Part shown: piece after piece, positions 1 through 10,200 of the stretch
Layout: each line of letters opens with the position of its first letter
Numbering within the stretch: position 1 is the stretch's first letter
DNA from: Rodentolepis nana
Taxonomy: Eukaryota; Platyhelminthes; Cestoda; Cyclophyllidea; Hymenolepididae
DNA: 19,609 nt
Direction: 5' to 3'
NCBI GenBank assembly: GCA_900617975.1
Contig: UZAE01013746.1
Location: 1 to 19,609 of the forward strand
Notes under the pieces: model-generated
The model's input: the letters and a program-made list of their open reading frames with translations, nothing else
Databases searched by the model: none
Told to the model about the DNA's origin: nothing
Made by a program: the position numbers and the translations under genes

Positions 1-1
1 G

Positions 2-570
2 CCTCAACAACTACTAATTCCCCACCCCCTCCACCAACCCCCAAATAACTAAAGCAAACTACCTCAATATTTTCGAGATTATGTTAGGCAGTAATCACAT
101 TGTTTAGTAAATTTTAACTAACGTACAGATAACACAACATTTGGCATAAACTTGATAACACCCAAGTCTACATTTTGTGTGTGTTTTGAGGTGACCGAAG
201 TAATGTTCAGGCTGATGATTGTACTTGCTCATCACAGTTTGTGGACAACTGGTTCCCCGGGTTTATTGAATTCATCTTTCAACAGTGCCTATCACACAGG
301 ATAGCAAGCAAGCACATGTTTGACTTAAATATATTTGAGCTGTTCTTTGGACATGGTGGACTTGAAACAAATCGTTCTGGACAAACCTTACATATTAAAG
401 ACTGCAGGGAGTGTTCGAGATTCTCTACTTTGGACCATATCTGACTTATGGGTACAAAGCCATATTGTCAGTGGATGTCTGAACAGGAGTGGCAGTAGAA
501 AACCCTAGTGCTAGTAACGGCAAAACAGGTGATACAGAAAATAATTCGGGATAGGAGTATATGGAACAGT
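2..570 (+). repeat. Left inverted-repeat arm
   Basis: Matches the reverse complement of 4170-4997 in two blocks: 2 to about 243 and about 357 to 570. Between the blocks this arm has about 115 nt where the right arm has about 370 nt. Confidence 0.85.
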
Positions 571-1420
571 AGCATCCTGCAAAGCATTTCAAAATTTAGA
601 GTTTATTAAGGGATGAAGATGCTTTTTGCTTCCAACGGCATAAAGTGGTTAGAGATGTAATGATATTCCCGTCAATTGACATAGTCTTTACTCTCCCAAA
701 TATCCACAATTCACGAGCCTTGTTGTAGCATAAAATATTTCCCTTTAGTCAAAATTATATAATTAAGCAAAATGCATCTTTGTATTTTTTGCAAGAAACT
801 TATATTTCAAATCATTAGTAGTCACTTTCTGAGTTATTTTTTCTCAAATTTAAATTACACATTTTACTCTTCGATTATGCCTCGTATTTGAGAAAATCTA
901 TCGCATTTACTAAAGTCATGTGATTTCATAGTCTTACCGATGAAGTACAAAATACTGCTTCTCAGCAGCATTAAATACCATAATAAATGCTTGAAAATGA
1001 CATTTGCGCAAGTTACTGCTGCTTAAATTAAGCAGTGAATCATGAATAAGTAATAATTTACAATTTTTATGAGAAAATTTGTCAGTCTTTCGTATCCATG
1101 CCACTTTCATTAGAGGGAGTTCCTTAAGATAAACTTTAATTGTTACTAATAAGCGGATCAAATGCATATAGAGTCATTGACAAGATTTTGATTCTTGTTT
1201 ATATCTGAGGCTAAAATATCCGCTCTCACCTATTATTGATTGATTTAGAAGGCAATTACCAATTCAACGCCATATTGATTTCACAAACGCAAGCCTTCTT
1301 GTCATTTTGAAATTTTGTAGACGAAGTTGACCGCAGTGGCTGCTTAAAGTTGCAATGTTGTTGACACTGTTAATCTCGGATCCAAAATACATAGAGATTA
1401 TATGTATTTAGGATAAAATG
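571..1420. other. Interior of the inverted-repeat element, left part
   Basis: AT-rich and without convincing coding sequence, RNA gene or repeat. A 77-codon frame at 934-1167 on the minus strand has no recognisable character. Confidence 0.6.
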
Positions 1421-1434
1421 ATGTTAAGAGTAAT
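1421..1434 (+). repeat. Target-site duplication, left of copy A
   Basis: ATGTTAAGAGTAAT, identical to 1797-1810 on the other side of the copy. Confidence 0.85.
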
Positions 1435-1796
1435 GGGGTGGGTGATATACTTACCTCCACGTGATGCATCCTGGGCAACGTATACTCATACGGCAAAAAA
1501 AGTCTATAAACCGGCAGTTGACTTCTGACTTCAAACTACCATCACCCCACTGTATGTCATTTTCGACCACTTCACAGTACTCACCTCACCTTTTTCTCTA
1601 CCTTTGTGTCTGTCTCTTTTACATATTTGAAACACTCTTCTGTTCCCCCCCCCCTCTCCGTCTTTGAAATATCCTTCCGTTCCTCCCCCCCCCCTCTAGA
1701 CTTTTTCACTTTGATGTTCCTTCCCCTCTGTGAAGCCTGAAGTCAACTAATGGGCTAATTATAACCATCAAAACGCCTGCCATTTAATATAAATAA
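1435..1796 (+). mobile_element. SINE-like interspersed repeat, copy A
   Basis: Full-length copy, 362 bp, in the orientation that starts GGGGTGGG and ends with an AT-rich ATAAATAA-type tail. Flanked by an exact 14-bp direct repeat. Internally it has a duplicated C-run block (two poly(C) tracts around 1645 and 1690), which explains its extra length over other copies. No protein is encoded; the overlapping 68-codon frame is chance. Confidence 0.85.
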
Positions 1797-1810
1797 ATGT
1801 TAAGAGTAAT
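1797..1810 (+). repeat. Target-site duplication, right of copy A
   Basis: Exact second copy of the 14-bp sequence at 1421-1434. Confidence 0.85.
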
Positions 1811-2129
1811 AGTACTCGGTAAATCGATAACGAAAACTTGGCTGGTATTCAATTTCTAATTTTATTTTTACTCAGGTGAATATGGAATTAATTTTTTGTT
1901 ACGTTACTCGTCACGCGTCCACATTTACATAACTTCACTTTTTTAAGAAAATGAGACATCCACTAAATATTGAGTTTCTAGGTTGTGCACTCATGGGAGA
2001 ATGAAATAAATTAATAAGTGGAGTTTCTGTTTTATTACGGTAGTAATTTATTGAATAATACTTTTACAATTAAATTTAAACTAAAAATGGCAAGCAATGC
2101 ACTAAGAATTTAGCTAATCCCTTAAGGCA
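1811..2129. other. AT-rich spacer between repeat copies A and B
   Basis: No gene or structured element recognised. Confidence 0.6.
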
Positions 2130-2140
2130 TGGTGAATTGT

Positions 2141-2790
2141 TTATTTATTTCTATCAAATGGCAGGCTTTATGTTAGTTGACATTATCTATTTAGTTGATT
2201 TCGGACTCCACGGTGGGCAGGAATATCAATGTCAAAAAAATCGAGAGGGAGAACAGAGGAGTGTTTCACAGATGTAAACGAGACAGGCACACAGGTAAGG
2301 AAAAGGTAATGTGAGTGCTGTGAAAGTGGTCGACTATGACGTATAGTAGGGTCAAGGTAGTTTGATGTCAGAAGTTTATTTATTCATTTCAAATGGCAGG
2401 CGTTTTGATAGATATCATTAGACATTTAGCTGGCTTCGGGCTTCACAGAGGGAAGGTTCATCAAAGTAGCAGAAAGTCGAGGGGTGGGGAACAGAAGAGC
2501 GATTCACAGATGTAAAAGAGATAGACGGATACAAAGGTAGAGAAAAAGGTGAGGTGAGTACAGTGAAAGGGGTCGAATATGACAACCAGGGGTGGGGGGT
2601 CGTGGTAGTTAGAAGCCAGAAGTCAACTGCCGGTTAATAGACTTTTTTGCCGTATGAGTATACGTTGCCCAGGGTGCACCACGTGGAGGTAAATCTATCG
2701 CACACCCCGATGTCAGAGGTTAACTGCCGGATTTTGGACTTTTTTGCCATACGAATATTCACTGCACAGGGTGCACCATGTCTATTACAC
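2141..2790 (-). mobile_element. SINE-like repeat, copy B, split by copy C
   Basis: Runs 2141-2376 and resumes at 2709-2790, with copy C lodged between. The last portion has lost about 10 bp relative to other copies near its GCACCA segment. Possible degenerate flanking duplication: TGGTGAATTGT at 2130-2140 against TGGTAAATTAT at 2797-2807. Confidence 0.75.
2377..2708 (-). mobile_element. SINE-like repeat, copy C, nested in copy B
   Basis: 332 bp from a TTATT-type tail to CGCACACCCC. Flanked by GATGTCAGAAGTT (2364-2376) and GATGTCAGAGGTT (2709-2721), 13 bp with one mismatch. Those bases belong to copy B, so C inserted into B. Confidence 0.85.
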
Positions 2791-2807
2791 TTCCAGTGGT
2801 AAATTAT

Positions 2808-3107
2808 CTACTCATTAATTTAATAATCCACAGTCAGTAACCTTAATACTTCTAACTAGGTGCATACTGCCTTAATTTAACCTCCATTTTATTGTGCACT
2901 CTGTATTCGTCTGCCATATTTCTGTATCATCACCGTTTTCGAATTGCACAACATCCGAAGTAGTAACAGAGCCAAAATGTACATTTTTCCGTTGTGACAA
3001 ACTTAGTCACGCACGTAAATGACTAATCCCGCATTTTGAGGGAGATGACTCATTCGATCTGACCACTATCCCACCCATCAGTGGTTTGTGTTTGAAAAGG
3101 GCATTTA
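2808..3107. other. AT-rich spacer
   Basis: Nothing recognised between repeat copies B and D. Confidence 0.6.
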
Positions 3108-3115
3108 TCCTTCGC

Positions 3116-3434
3116 TTATTTGTATCAAATGGTAGGCGTTTTGATAGTTATAAATAGCCCTTTAGTTGACTTCGGGCTTCACAGAGGGAAGGAACAGACA
3201 AAGTGGAAAACAGTCGAGAGGGGGGGGGGAATAGAAGAGTGCTTCAAAGATGTAAATAGACAGAGGGACAAAATGGTGGGAAAAAGGAAAGATGAGTATT
3301 GTGGAAGTGGTTGAATATGACTTACAGTAGGGTAATGGTAGTCTGAAGTCAACTATCACTTAATGAACTTTTTCGCCGTATGAGTATACGTTGTCAAGGC
3401 TGCACCACGCGGAGGTAAGTCTATCGCACACCCC
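3116..3434 (-). mobile_element. SINE-like repeat, copy D
   Basis: About 320 bp, same orientation as B and C, with a 9-base G run in its middle. Ends in the shared CGCACACCCC. Flanks show no convincing direct repeat. The short frames overlapping it on both strands are chance. Confidence 0.8.
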
Positions 3435-4169
3435 CTCCGTGACAATATAAATTCAGCCCGATTTCATGAATCAAATATGAAACTTTGAATATTTCACCTA
3501 GCTTATTTTCACGCAACTGAGTTATGTGTAAGATGGAAGTTCCAATGATTGCATCATTACATCTATTTAAAATTAAAATTTTATCTCATGTCTTTATTTA
3601 TCAAAAGCTAATATAATATCTTCGGTTGACTGCATTAGTGATTTGGATTTTAACGAAGACAAAATGAATGAATGTAGCGTCTCGCATAGGTTACATGAAA
3701 TATATAAAAAATATTTGACCCATGTTCGGTGAATGCCTGGTCAGTCTACGCATAAATAAAATCGAAATGTACGATGCCCTCGTAAAAACGAATGTGCAGG
3801 TCATGTTGGTGCAACGGCTAAGGGATACATAAAATTTGGTTTACTGACCAAAATTTTCGTCGGCTTCAAGCGCCCACATGCATTCGCGATTGGTGCAGCT
3901 GCCATTTAAGTCTAAGTCACCTACCTCGATCAAATGTTTGAAGATTTATGTTATTCAACAACTAAAGAGGGACAAAATTATCCCCCCCCTTCCTCCATCG
4001 TCAAATATTTGAATCACGAAAAATGGATTCGTCGACATCCCATAAAACTTTATTTAATAAATGTTCGTAGTCAATTGAATAAATTTGATTGAGCTTTTAT
4101 TGAACCATAATAGTTCACCGAAAATTGAGGCTAAATGTCTCTTGCTATTTCAATCTCAATATTTTGCCT
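3435..4169. other. Interior of the inverted-repeat element, right part
   Basis: No gene seen; it does not match the left interior 571-1420. A short poly(C) run lies near 3981. Confidence 0.6.
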
Positions 4170-4997
4170 CTGTTTCACATACACCTACCAAAATTCGTTT
4201 ACTGTGTCGCTTATTTTGCCATTACTAGCACTAGGGCTTTCTACTGCTACTCCTGTTCTGACATCCACTGACGATACGACTCTGCACTCATCAGTCAGAT
4301 ATGGTCCAAAGTAGAGAATCTCGAACACCCTCTGCAGTCTTTAATATGTAGGGTTTGTCCAATAAAACTTGTTCCAAGTTCACCCTTTTCGAAGGACAGT
4401 CCAGCAAGGTACGAGATCCTGCCTGTCTGTTCACAATAGGTGTCAATTGCGCTGCCCTTCTTATCTTCTACTCAATTTTGGGGCGTTCGGGATTGTCTAA
4501 AAAATCAGCTCTTTTGCACTTCACATAATATCCATGGCCAGGAGGTGGAAGTTGTAGGTAAAGTGACAAGATAACGACGTAGAGTGGCACAAGATGAGAC
4601 GAGAAAGGAAGAGATTCTTACTTTCATGCAGTTTAATGATCGTAAACATCATCGCCGACATCTCTATTCTCAGCACACCACCTTGATATTTTAATGGAAA
4701 ACTATTCCGATGGTGATGCAACTTGGCTTTGTGACCATAATTCACTCTGAAATTCACAAACTGTGTTGAGCAAGTGGAATCATCAGCCTGATCATTACTT
4801 CGGACACCTCAGTAAAACGTACAAAATGTAGACTTGGGTGTTATCAATTTTATGCTAACTGTAGTGTTATCTGTATGCTAGTTAAAATTTACTAAACAAT
4901 GTGGTTACTGCCTAACATAATCTCGGAAATATTGAGGTAGTTTGCTTTAGTTATTTGGGGGTTGGTGGAGGGGGTGGGGAATTAGTAGTTGTTGAGG
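4170..4997 (-). repeat. Right inverted-repeat arm (longer)
   Basis: Reverse-complement partner of 2-570. It contains about 260 nt more internal sequence (within about 4390-4752). On the minus strand an open stretch reads FEILYFGPYLTDECRVV then SSVDVRTGVAVES before a stop; the left arm carries the same frame broken by a stop. Confidence 0.85.
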
Positions 4998-5193
4998 TGA
5001 CTCATGAGTTAATGAGGGTTGAGTTAGTGACAATAACCTCGATAGCAATAATATTGGGGAATTCGTTCTGAGGTGTAGGTACATTGCAATTCTTCACTCC
5101 ATCAAATTGCTTTCGACTGAAAGTGTGCAATCAATTGGAGCCTAAATGTGAAACCTAATGAATATGGTGGATGTATTTAACATCCACATCAAG

Positions 5194-5456
5194 GTCAAAT
5201 TGGTGTTTTTGGGGAAGTGGTTGAATGGGGATGTACACTAACTGGATCAGGTGAGGGATTAGGAAAAGCGATGGAAGAGGAAGGTGAGTGGCTGAAAGCC
5301 GTTTCGGATATTAACGTGTTGGTTGGTTTTCAGATTCAAATTGCACAATCTTTACTCTTGAGGAGTTAAAGCCACTGCTTCACATCACGAAATTCCAATA
5401 TGGGGATCTGACTCAGGCATTCCTGAAAGAGGTCATGTTTGAGATGTTCCGAGCTA
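5194..5456 (+). pseudogene. Two exon-like segments of an unidentified gene or pseudogene
   Basis: Segment 1 ends at 5250 on a GTGAGG donor and reads QIGVFGEVVEWGCTLTGS with one base over. After an 83-nt intron ending TTTTCAG, segment 2 (5334-5456) continues in the matching phase: DSNCTIFTLEELKPLLH then ITKFQYGDLTQAFLKEV and MFEMFRAS. The composition is less AT-rich than its flanks and the amino-acid mix is protein-like. No start codon or upstream exon was found: a stop lies at 5178-5180, and the next sequence to the left is the inverted-repeat arm. I do not recognise the family. Tail-to-tail with the kinesin gene. Confidence 0.35.
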
Positions 5457-6517
5457 GTCAGTGGAGTTATTGTTATTTGAATTATATTTCGCGATTTTTA
5501 TCTTCTGCCGAATTAATAATACAACTTGTTTGGGAAACGAATATTCGTTTATTTGACAATTATATTCGAAATTATACACTATCAGTTAAAGTCAAAATAA
5601 GCATGTAATATCAGAGTTCAGAATTATTTTTTGTGTTTAGAAAATGGTTACATTGGAATTGCGCAAAATTTGAAATTCGAACAGAAGCCGTTGTTTTAGT
5701 AAGGTTGTATTTTTTGAAATAGAAATGGTCAGTATACTTTGGCGAAACCAGTCTTCGCCTTTTTATAGAGTAGCTAGCATAAATAACCCACAGATGCCTA
5801 ATTTGTTATCAATGCAAGGACGAAGGTAAGTTTCTCTAATATGTAAATCTCAAATGAACAATGCAATTAAATGGTGGTAGCGAAATATATGAATATTACG
5901 CTATTTTGTTGACAGAAAATGCAACCAGATAATGGATCAAATATCAAATAAGAATAACGCGATTTAGCGGCATAATCTTTTTGGCCAGTTATGCCAGCAG
6001 TAAACCCCCCCCCCCCCCCCCCCCCCCCTCCCCACCCCATTATCAGAATGTCAAGGCAGCACATACCCAAGAAATTCCAGAGTGTAAAAGAACTACTTGT
6101 TATATTATCTAAATCAAAGAACGGATGGTAAAAAGAAGGCTTCTAATTGTGCTTTAGCATAATTTGCGTGCTATTACACTACAAAGGCAAGAACCAGACT
6201 CAGGGAGTTTTAATCGCACACTCCATTCTGGGGTGTGCTGTGTCTGTTGCGCCAAAATGATCACCAGAAATCATTTCTCTTCTCTCATCAAGTAGACTGC
6301 TACCAATAAACCGGACCGGTTGTAGTTGTCTTCCCCGTTCTGTGGCTCCAGCGATTATTAACAGATAATAGGACACACCACCGGCAGAAAAGACGATACA
6401 AAGTTATGTCCCCGCCTGCCAATACGTACTTCTGTAAAGGCTTCTACAATTCCTCCAGCCCTCATAAAACTTAATGGGGGGAAAAAGACAACCAAAGAGA
6501 GACATCAACTACTTATC
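5457..6517. other. Intergenic AT-rich sequence, kinesin 3' side
   Basis: Apart from the poly(C) run, no gene, RNA gene or repeat copy is supported. The frame opened at 5334 stays open to 5610, but its later part is AT-rich and not convincingly coding. Confidence 0.5.
6005..6028. repeat. Poly(C) homopolymer, 24 bases
   Basis: An unbroken run of 24 C, followed by a further C-rich stretch to 6039. Short reading frames across it are low-complexity artefacts. Confidence 0.95.
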
Positions 6518-6523
6518 TTTAAT
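6518..6523 (-). terminator. Candidate kinesin poly(A) signal (ATTAAA)
   Basis: ATTAAA on the minus strand about 480 nt past the stop. No AATAAA occurs on the minus strand between it and the stop. The sequence alone cannot confirm its use. Confidence 0.3.
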
Positions 6524-6582
6524 TGTTCTTCTTCTTTTCTCAAATTTACTTGCACAGTTAAATTTTAAACAAAAAAAATGAT

Positions 6583-6680
6583 GTGGGAGTATGGAGGTGG
6601 GTGGGTGGGTGGGGAGGTGGGGGGGAGGGGGGGGGGAACAGGGAAGGNGTGGGGGGGAGGGGGGGGGAAACAGGGAAGGT
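6583..6680. repeat. G-rich low-complexity tract with an ambiguous base
   Basis: Plus strand is G-runs broken by T or A (GGTGGGTGGGTGGG type), followed by two near-identical units of about 31 bp, each ending ACAGGGAAGG. An N sits at 6648 at the end of the first unit. It lies in the presumed kinesin 3' UTR, so the transcript would be C-rich and the template strand could form G-quadruplexes. Confidence 0.8.
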
Positions 6681-7000
6681 AAATAACGAACAAGACAATA
6701 GGCATGGGAGCGCATTAGTGATAGTCTTAACTTCAATTCGAAGTGAAAGGAGGAGGTGGAGCGAAGAACCAAAATGGGGCAAAGGGAAAAATGAAGAGAA
6801 ATTCAGGAGGGATTTCTTCCATTAACATCCACAGCCAGATTTGATGCGCAACACAGGGCAACGATGTTTGTGATGTGATGAAAAAACACGGCGCTAACAC
6901 GGAGCAGAGGGAAAGATGGTAAAGTATAAAGTTGCTGTCGGTGCGTATGTGAGGAAGCCACGTGAGGAATCGGAAATTGAATGAGAGAAGAGAAAGGAAC

Positions 7001-7228
7001 TTATGAAAAGGGGTTTGCGGCACCGACGACAACGGTTTGTGGGGCGTGACCAGCACGAATGGGTTTGGCAATGGTGGCCGAGGGGTTGCCCATACGATTC
7101 GTCTGACGACGTCGCACAGCTTCCTTGATACGATCAACTTCATGTTGGTAGCGCTTTCGGTCTCGCATTGCGCCCTCCTTCGCCTCTTTCAACGAGATCT
7201 CCAAACTGCGAACACGCTCAGCAGTCGA
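7001..7228 (-). CDS. KIF5: Kinesin exon 12 (residues 921-995), tail with IAK motif and stop
   Basis: Encodes [34 protein letters not shown] and the autoinhibitory [10 protein letters not shown]. The TAA stop is at 7003-7001. Only 20 residues follow the IAK triplet, a shorter C terminus than vertebrate KIF5. Confidence 0.94.
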   Translation of the reverse strand, partial: STAERVRSLEISLKEAKEGAMRDRKRYQHEVDRIKEAVRRRQTNRMGNPSATIAKPIRAGHAPQTVVVGAANPFS

Positions 7229-10200
7229 CTAAAATGGCGACGGAAAGGCAGGCAAATATTACTTATATGGTAACAATAAGACAACAGTTAGCAACATAAT
7301 TATGTACTAAATGTATCAACATTCAATCCTTTAAGTAGGCCACGTCATTTGCGCTGGCCAAACGCTGGTAGTTATGAAAAGAAGGGACGCCTTAACTCAA
7401 TCTTATAAATTGGTGGTGGCATAGAAGTGACTACAAAAGGAAAAAATGCTAATACGAAACAAGAAAGGAGAGAAAATGCGTTTGGGAATTGCACATTCAT
7501 GCTTCTACATACTACTTAAACCCCCTAAGTATTGCAGTCAACTATTTCCAAATAGAGGCGGTCTTTTATGCGTGCGAACCAGGTAGAAAGAGAAGCACAC
7601 GAGTGCCCATGAGAAGTACACACTCTATGTGAAAATTACATATAAATTTTACGCATACGTGCATAAATAAAGCTAATCCACACTCCTACACAGACTAAAC
7701 GCATTTTATGGATGTACTTTTTTCATGGTTCTAACTGGTCTGCGATTCAATTTAGTCGATAAAGATTAAACCTAAAAGCGATTAAGTAATAACTGATCCG
7801 TGAAATGACCCATATCACATTCTCATTCCACTGATCAATCACATCTCAAAAGGCAGAAATCGAAATGTCATAACACTAGGCTTGAAACCTGAAACAATTG
7901 GCAAATATACGGCGGTCTGATTTTTTCAAGTTCCTTGAGGAAAGAACTGATAATAGACGAATTGGTCCGAGGAAAGCTACACTAGTGAAGGTGTTGTTAT
8001 GAGAAAATTGCATTCTAAAGTCTCAATTACTAAAATTAGTTGGCAATCCACAACATTAAATGTGTACTGATGAGCATCGATTTCGTGGTAAATCCTTGGT
8101 TAAGTCGAGTTTCCCTTTAAATATTTTAAGCGTTAGAATTGGACTGAACTCAAAACAGCCTTAAGACAGTCATTCAGATATTAACTTACTTATCCGCCTT
8201 TAATTTATTCCTGATCTCATTAAAACATATTAAAGCTGATGAAACATTCCCACGCAATTAAAACTTTTCAGAATATTCTAAAATGTAATCTATCCAAGGC
8301 GTGTTGCCTCAGAGACCTCGCATGTAGTTGCTTTAATAAAGTCAAGATATAAATGGCTGGCTCATATAATGCCAAAAAAAAGCGCACCAGGAGACAAATC
8401 AGACTTCCATAACCAATCACTTCACCCATTCTCTTTTTAATAAATGTACTGTAAGCAGACGATAACTTACTCGGAGTCGTTTTTCCATCTTGGGCAGTTC
8501 GCAACGGAGTTCGGCATTGTCGTGAATGAGTTGCTTGTGGACATCTGTGAGTTTAGAGAGGTTATTCTCGAGGAAGGCAATCTTCTCTCGCTGGGCAAGA
8601 GTTCCCCATTGGCTCGATTCGTCTTCCTCATCCTCTCCACCGATGAGTTCTTTCAAACCGACTGCTTCGGCATTCTCGCCTCCCTCTTGTTGATGCTGCT
8701 GATCGGCAGCTGCAGCTTCCGCCGCCTTGATGGCGTTCATTCGCGTTGTGGACTACAAAGAGGGGGAGAGGGGAATAGGGAACAATGAATATACATCAAC
8801 TCAGTTGCTTGTTTATTATTGATAGTTACAGCTTAGATTTCAACAAACATGATGATGAAAACCTTCCACACACACACACACACACACACATTGCAACAAC
8901 AAAATTTGAAAAAAGAAGGGGTCATCCAAAGGAACGAAATATCTCAAAGATGATATTGATCGAAAATTAAATGCTTTCTAATACATACATTTATTAAAAA
9001 TTTCGAATATTAAATAAGCTTAATTTATGAATGTCGATTAGAGAATATCAATTTAATCTAACAGATTAACAATAACTCTGACAAGATGACATAATACAAT
9101 TTATTTAACTAGTAATATGCTTTAAAGAATGTGGGAAACGATCTAAAATTCTACTATTTGAATTATTTCAACGCAAAAATGTTAATTTATTCACAAAATA
9201 AGCTCCCAATTTTTAAAAAATTTGAGCAATTTTTGATAAATGGAAGAAAATCCTATGGTATATAACCTGGGTTAAGAACAAAGATAAAACAGTTATATAA
9301 ATCTTAACTACAATTAAAGATGTAAGCGAAACAGTAAGAAAGAACTTGCCTTCTTGATTCTGTTCTTCAAGTCCTGCACAAAGAGACGACGCAGAGTGGC
9401 CAGAGTGTTAAATTCCTTGACCATAGTCTCCTCTAGGGCCTTGAGATCTTCTTTAGATTGCTCGCGACGAGCCGCCTCCTTCTCCAAGGCTTCTAACCTT
9501 TCGGTTGCCACTTCTAGCTGCTTCCTCAGTGCTGCGGATTCATCAGAAGATTTCTCGTATTGCAACTTGACGTGATTCAACTCACTACAATCCACGTAAG
9601 GCAATTATGTTCTTAACATGGTTAATAAGCTATACTAAGTTAAATATCAAAGATTTTCGGTTTGCCTTCCCTTTAGAGGTCAACAAGCGTACTGAATTAA
9701 ATCAGAAATCCTCCTATCCAAATCCTATTGAAACTGAGCTAGGATATTTAAACAAGATGAAAAAGATAAGAAAACATAACGTACTCATTAAGTGCCTCGG
9801 ATTTCTTCTCCTTGCTCTCGAGCTCATCACGCAGATGTTTAACTTGCTGTGCGTACTGTTCGCTCTGGCGCTTAAACTCCTCGTCCAGTTTGACACGAAT
9901 CTCCGACTGGCCCGCGAGAATCTCCTTATTGGTTGAACCTGAGCCAGCCAATAGCTGTTCGTTGGCACGCAGCTTAGCTACGTCGGCGTTCAGATTATCG
10001 ACCATGTCCTGCAGTTGACGCTTGCGAGAATCTGAATCATCCACCTTGTCTGTTAGGCTCTGCACTTTCGTTTCAAGCTACAAGAATAACAGCAAAACAC
10101 ATCGAAATAAAATATTTTGCGAGTAAAATAAAATAGCCTTAGGTAACGATTTAATGTCATGTGCAGAAGGAGTGCTGTTAAATCTAGGCATACACCGAAC

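Larger units (their letters stand above)
2..4997. mobile_element. About 5 kb element bounded by long inverted repeats
   Basis: The arms 2-570 and 4170-4997 are reverse complements. In the outermost 120 bp or so only two bases differ, and base 2 pairs exactly with base 4997. The interior shows no long reading frame, so if it is a transposon it is non-autonomous (foldback type). It hosts three copies of an interspersed repeat. The left flank is outside the window, so a target duplication cannot be tested. An inverted segmental duplication is the alternative. Confidence 0.75.

Noticed and set aside
1..60. C-rich start of the window as telomere-like repeat
   Set aside because: The runs are irregular and are mirrored exactly at 4938-4997, so they are the tip of the inverted-repeat arm.
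1461..1667. 68-codon frame on the plus strand
   Set aside because: It lies wholly in repeat copy A and owes its length to C-rich low complexity; other copies do not keep the frame.
2560..2585. GGTCGAATATGAC-like sequence as a pol III B box in the repeat
   Set aside because: It departs from the B-box consensus, is about 140 bp from the end expected to be 5', and no A box is placed near it.
3100..3445. Target-site duplication around repeat copy D
   Set aside because: CCTTCGC on the left and CCTCCGT on the right are too short and mismatched to claim.
571..4169. Continuation of the inverted repeat through the whole 5 kb interior
   Set aside because: Copies A and D sit at roughly mirrored places, but the sequence around them (571-1420 against 3435-4169) does not pair, and copy A has its own target duplication.
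6509..7143. Pro-rich frames on the minus strand next to the kinesin stop
   Set aside because: They are translations of the C-rich low-complexity tract and of exon 12 in the wrong frame.
8867..8890. CA run as a regulatory or Z-DNA element
   Set aside because: An ordinary intronic microsatellite; nothing ties it to regulation.
9607..9936. 109-codon plus-strand frame
   Set aside because: Antisense shadow over kinesin exon 9 and intron 9; no family features.
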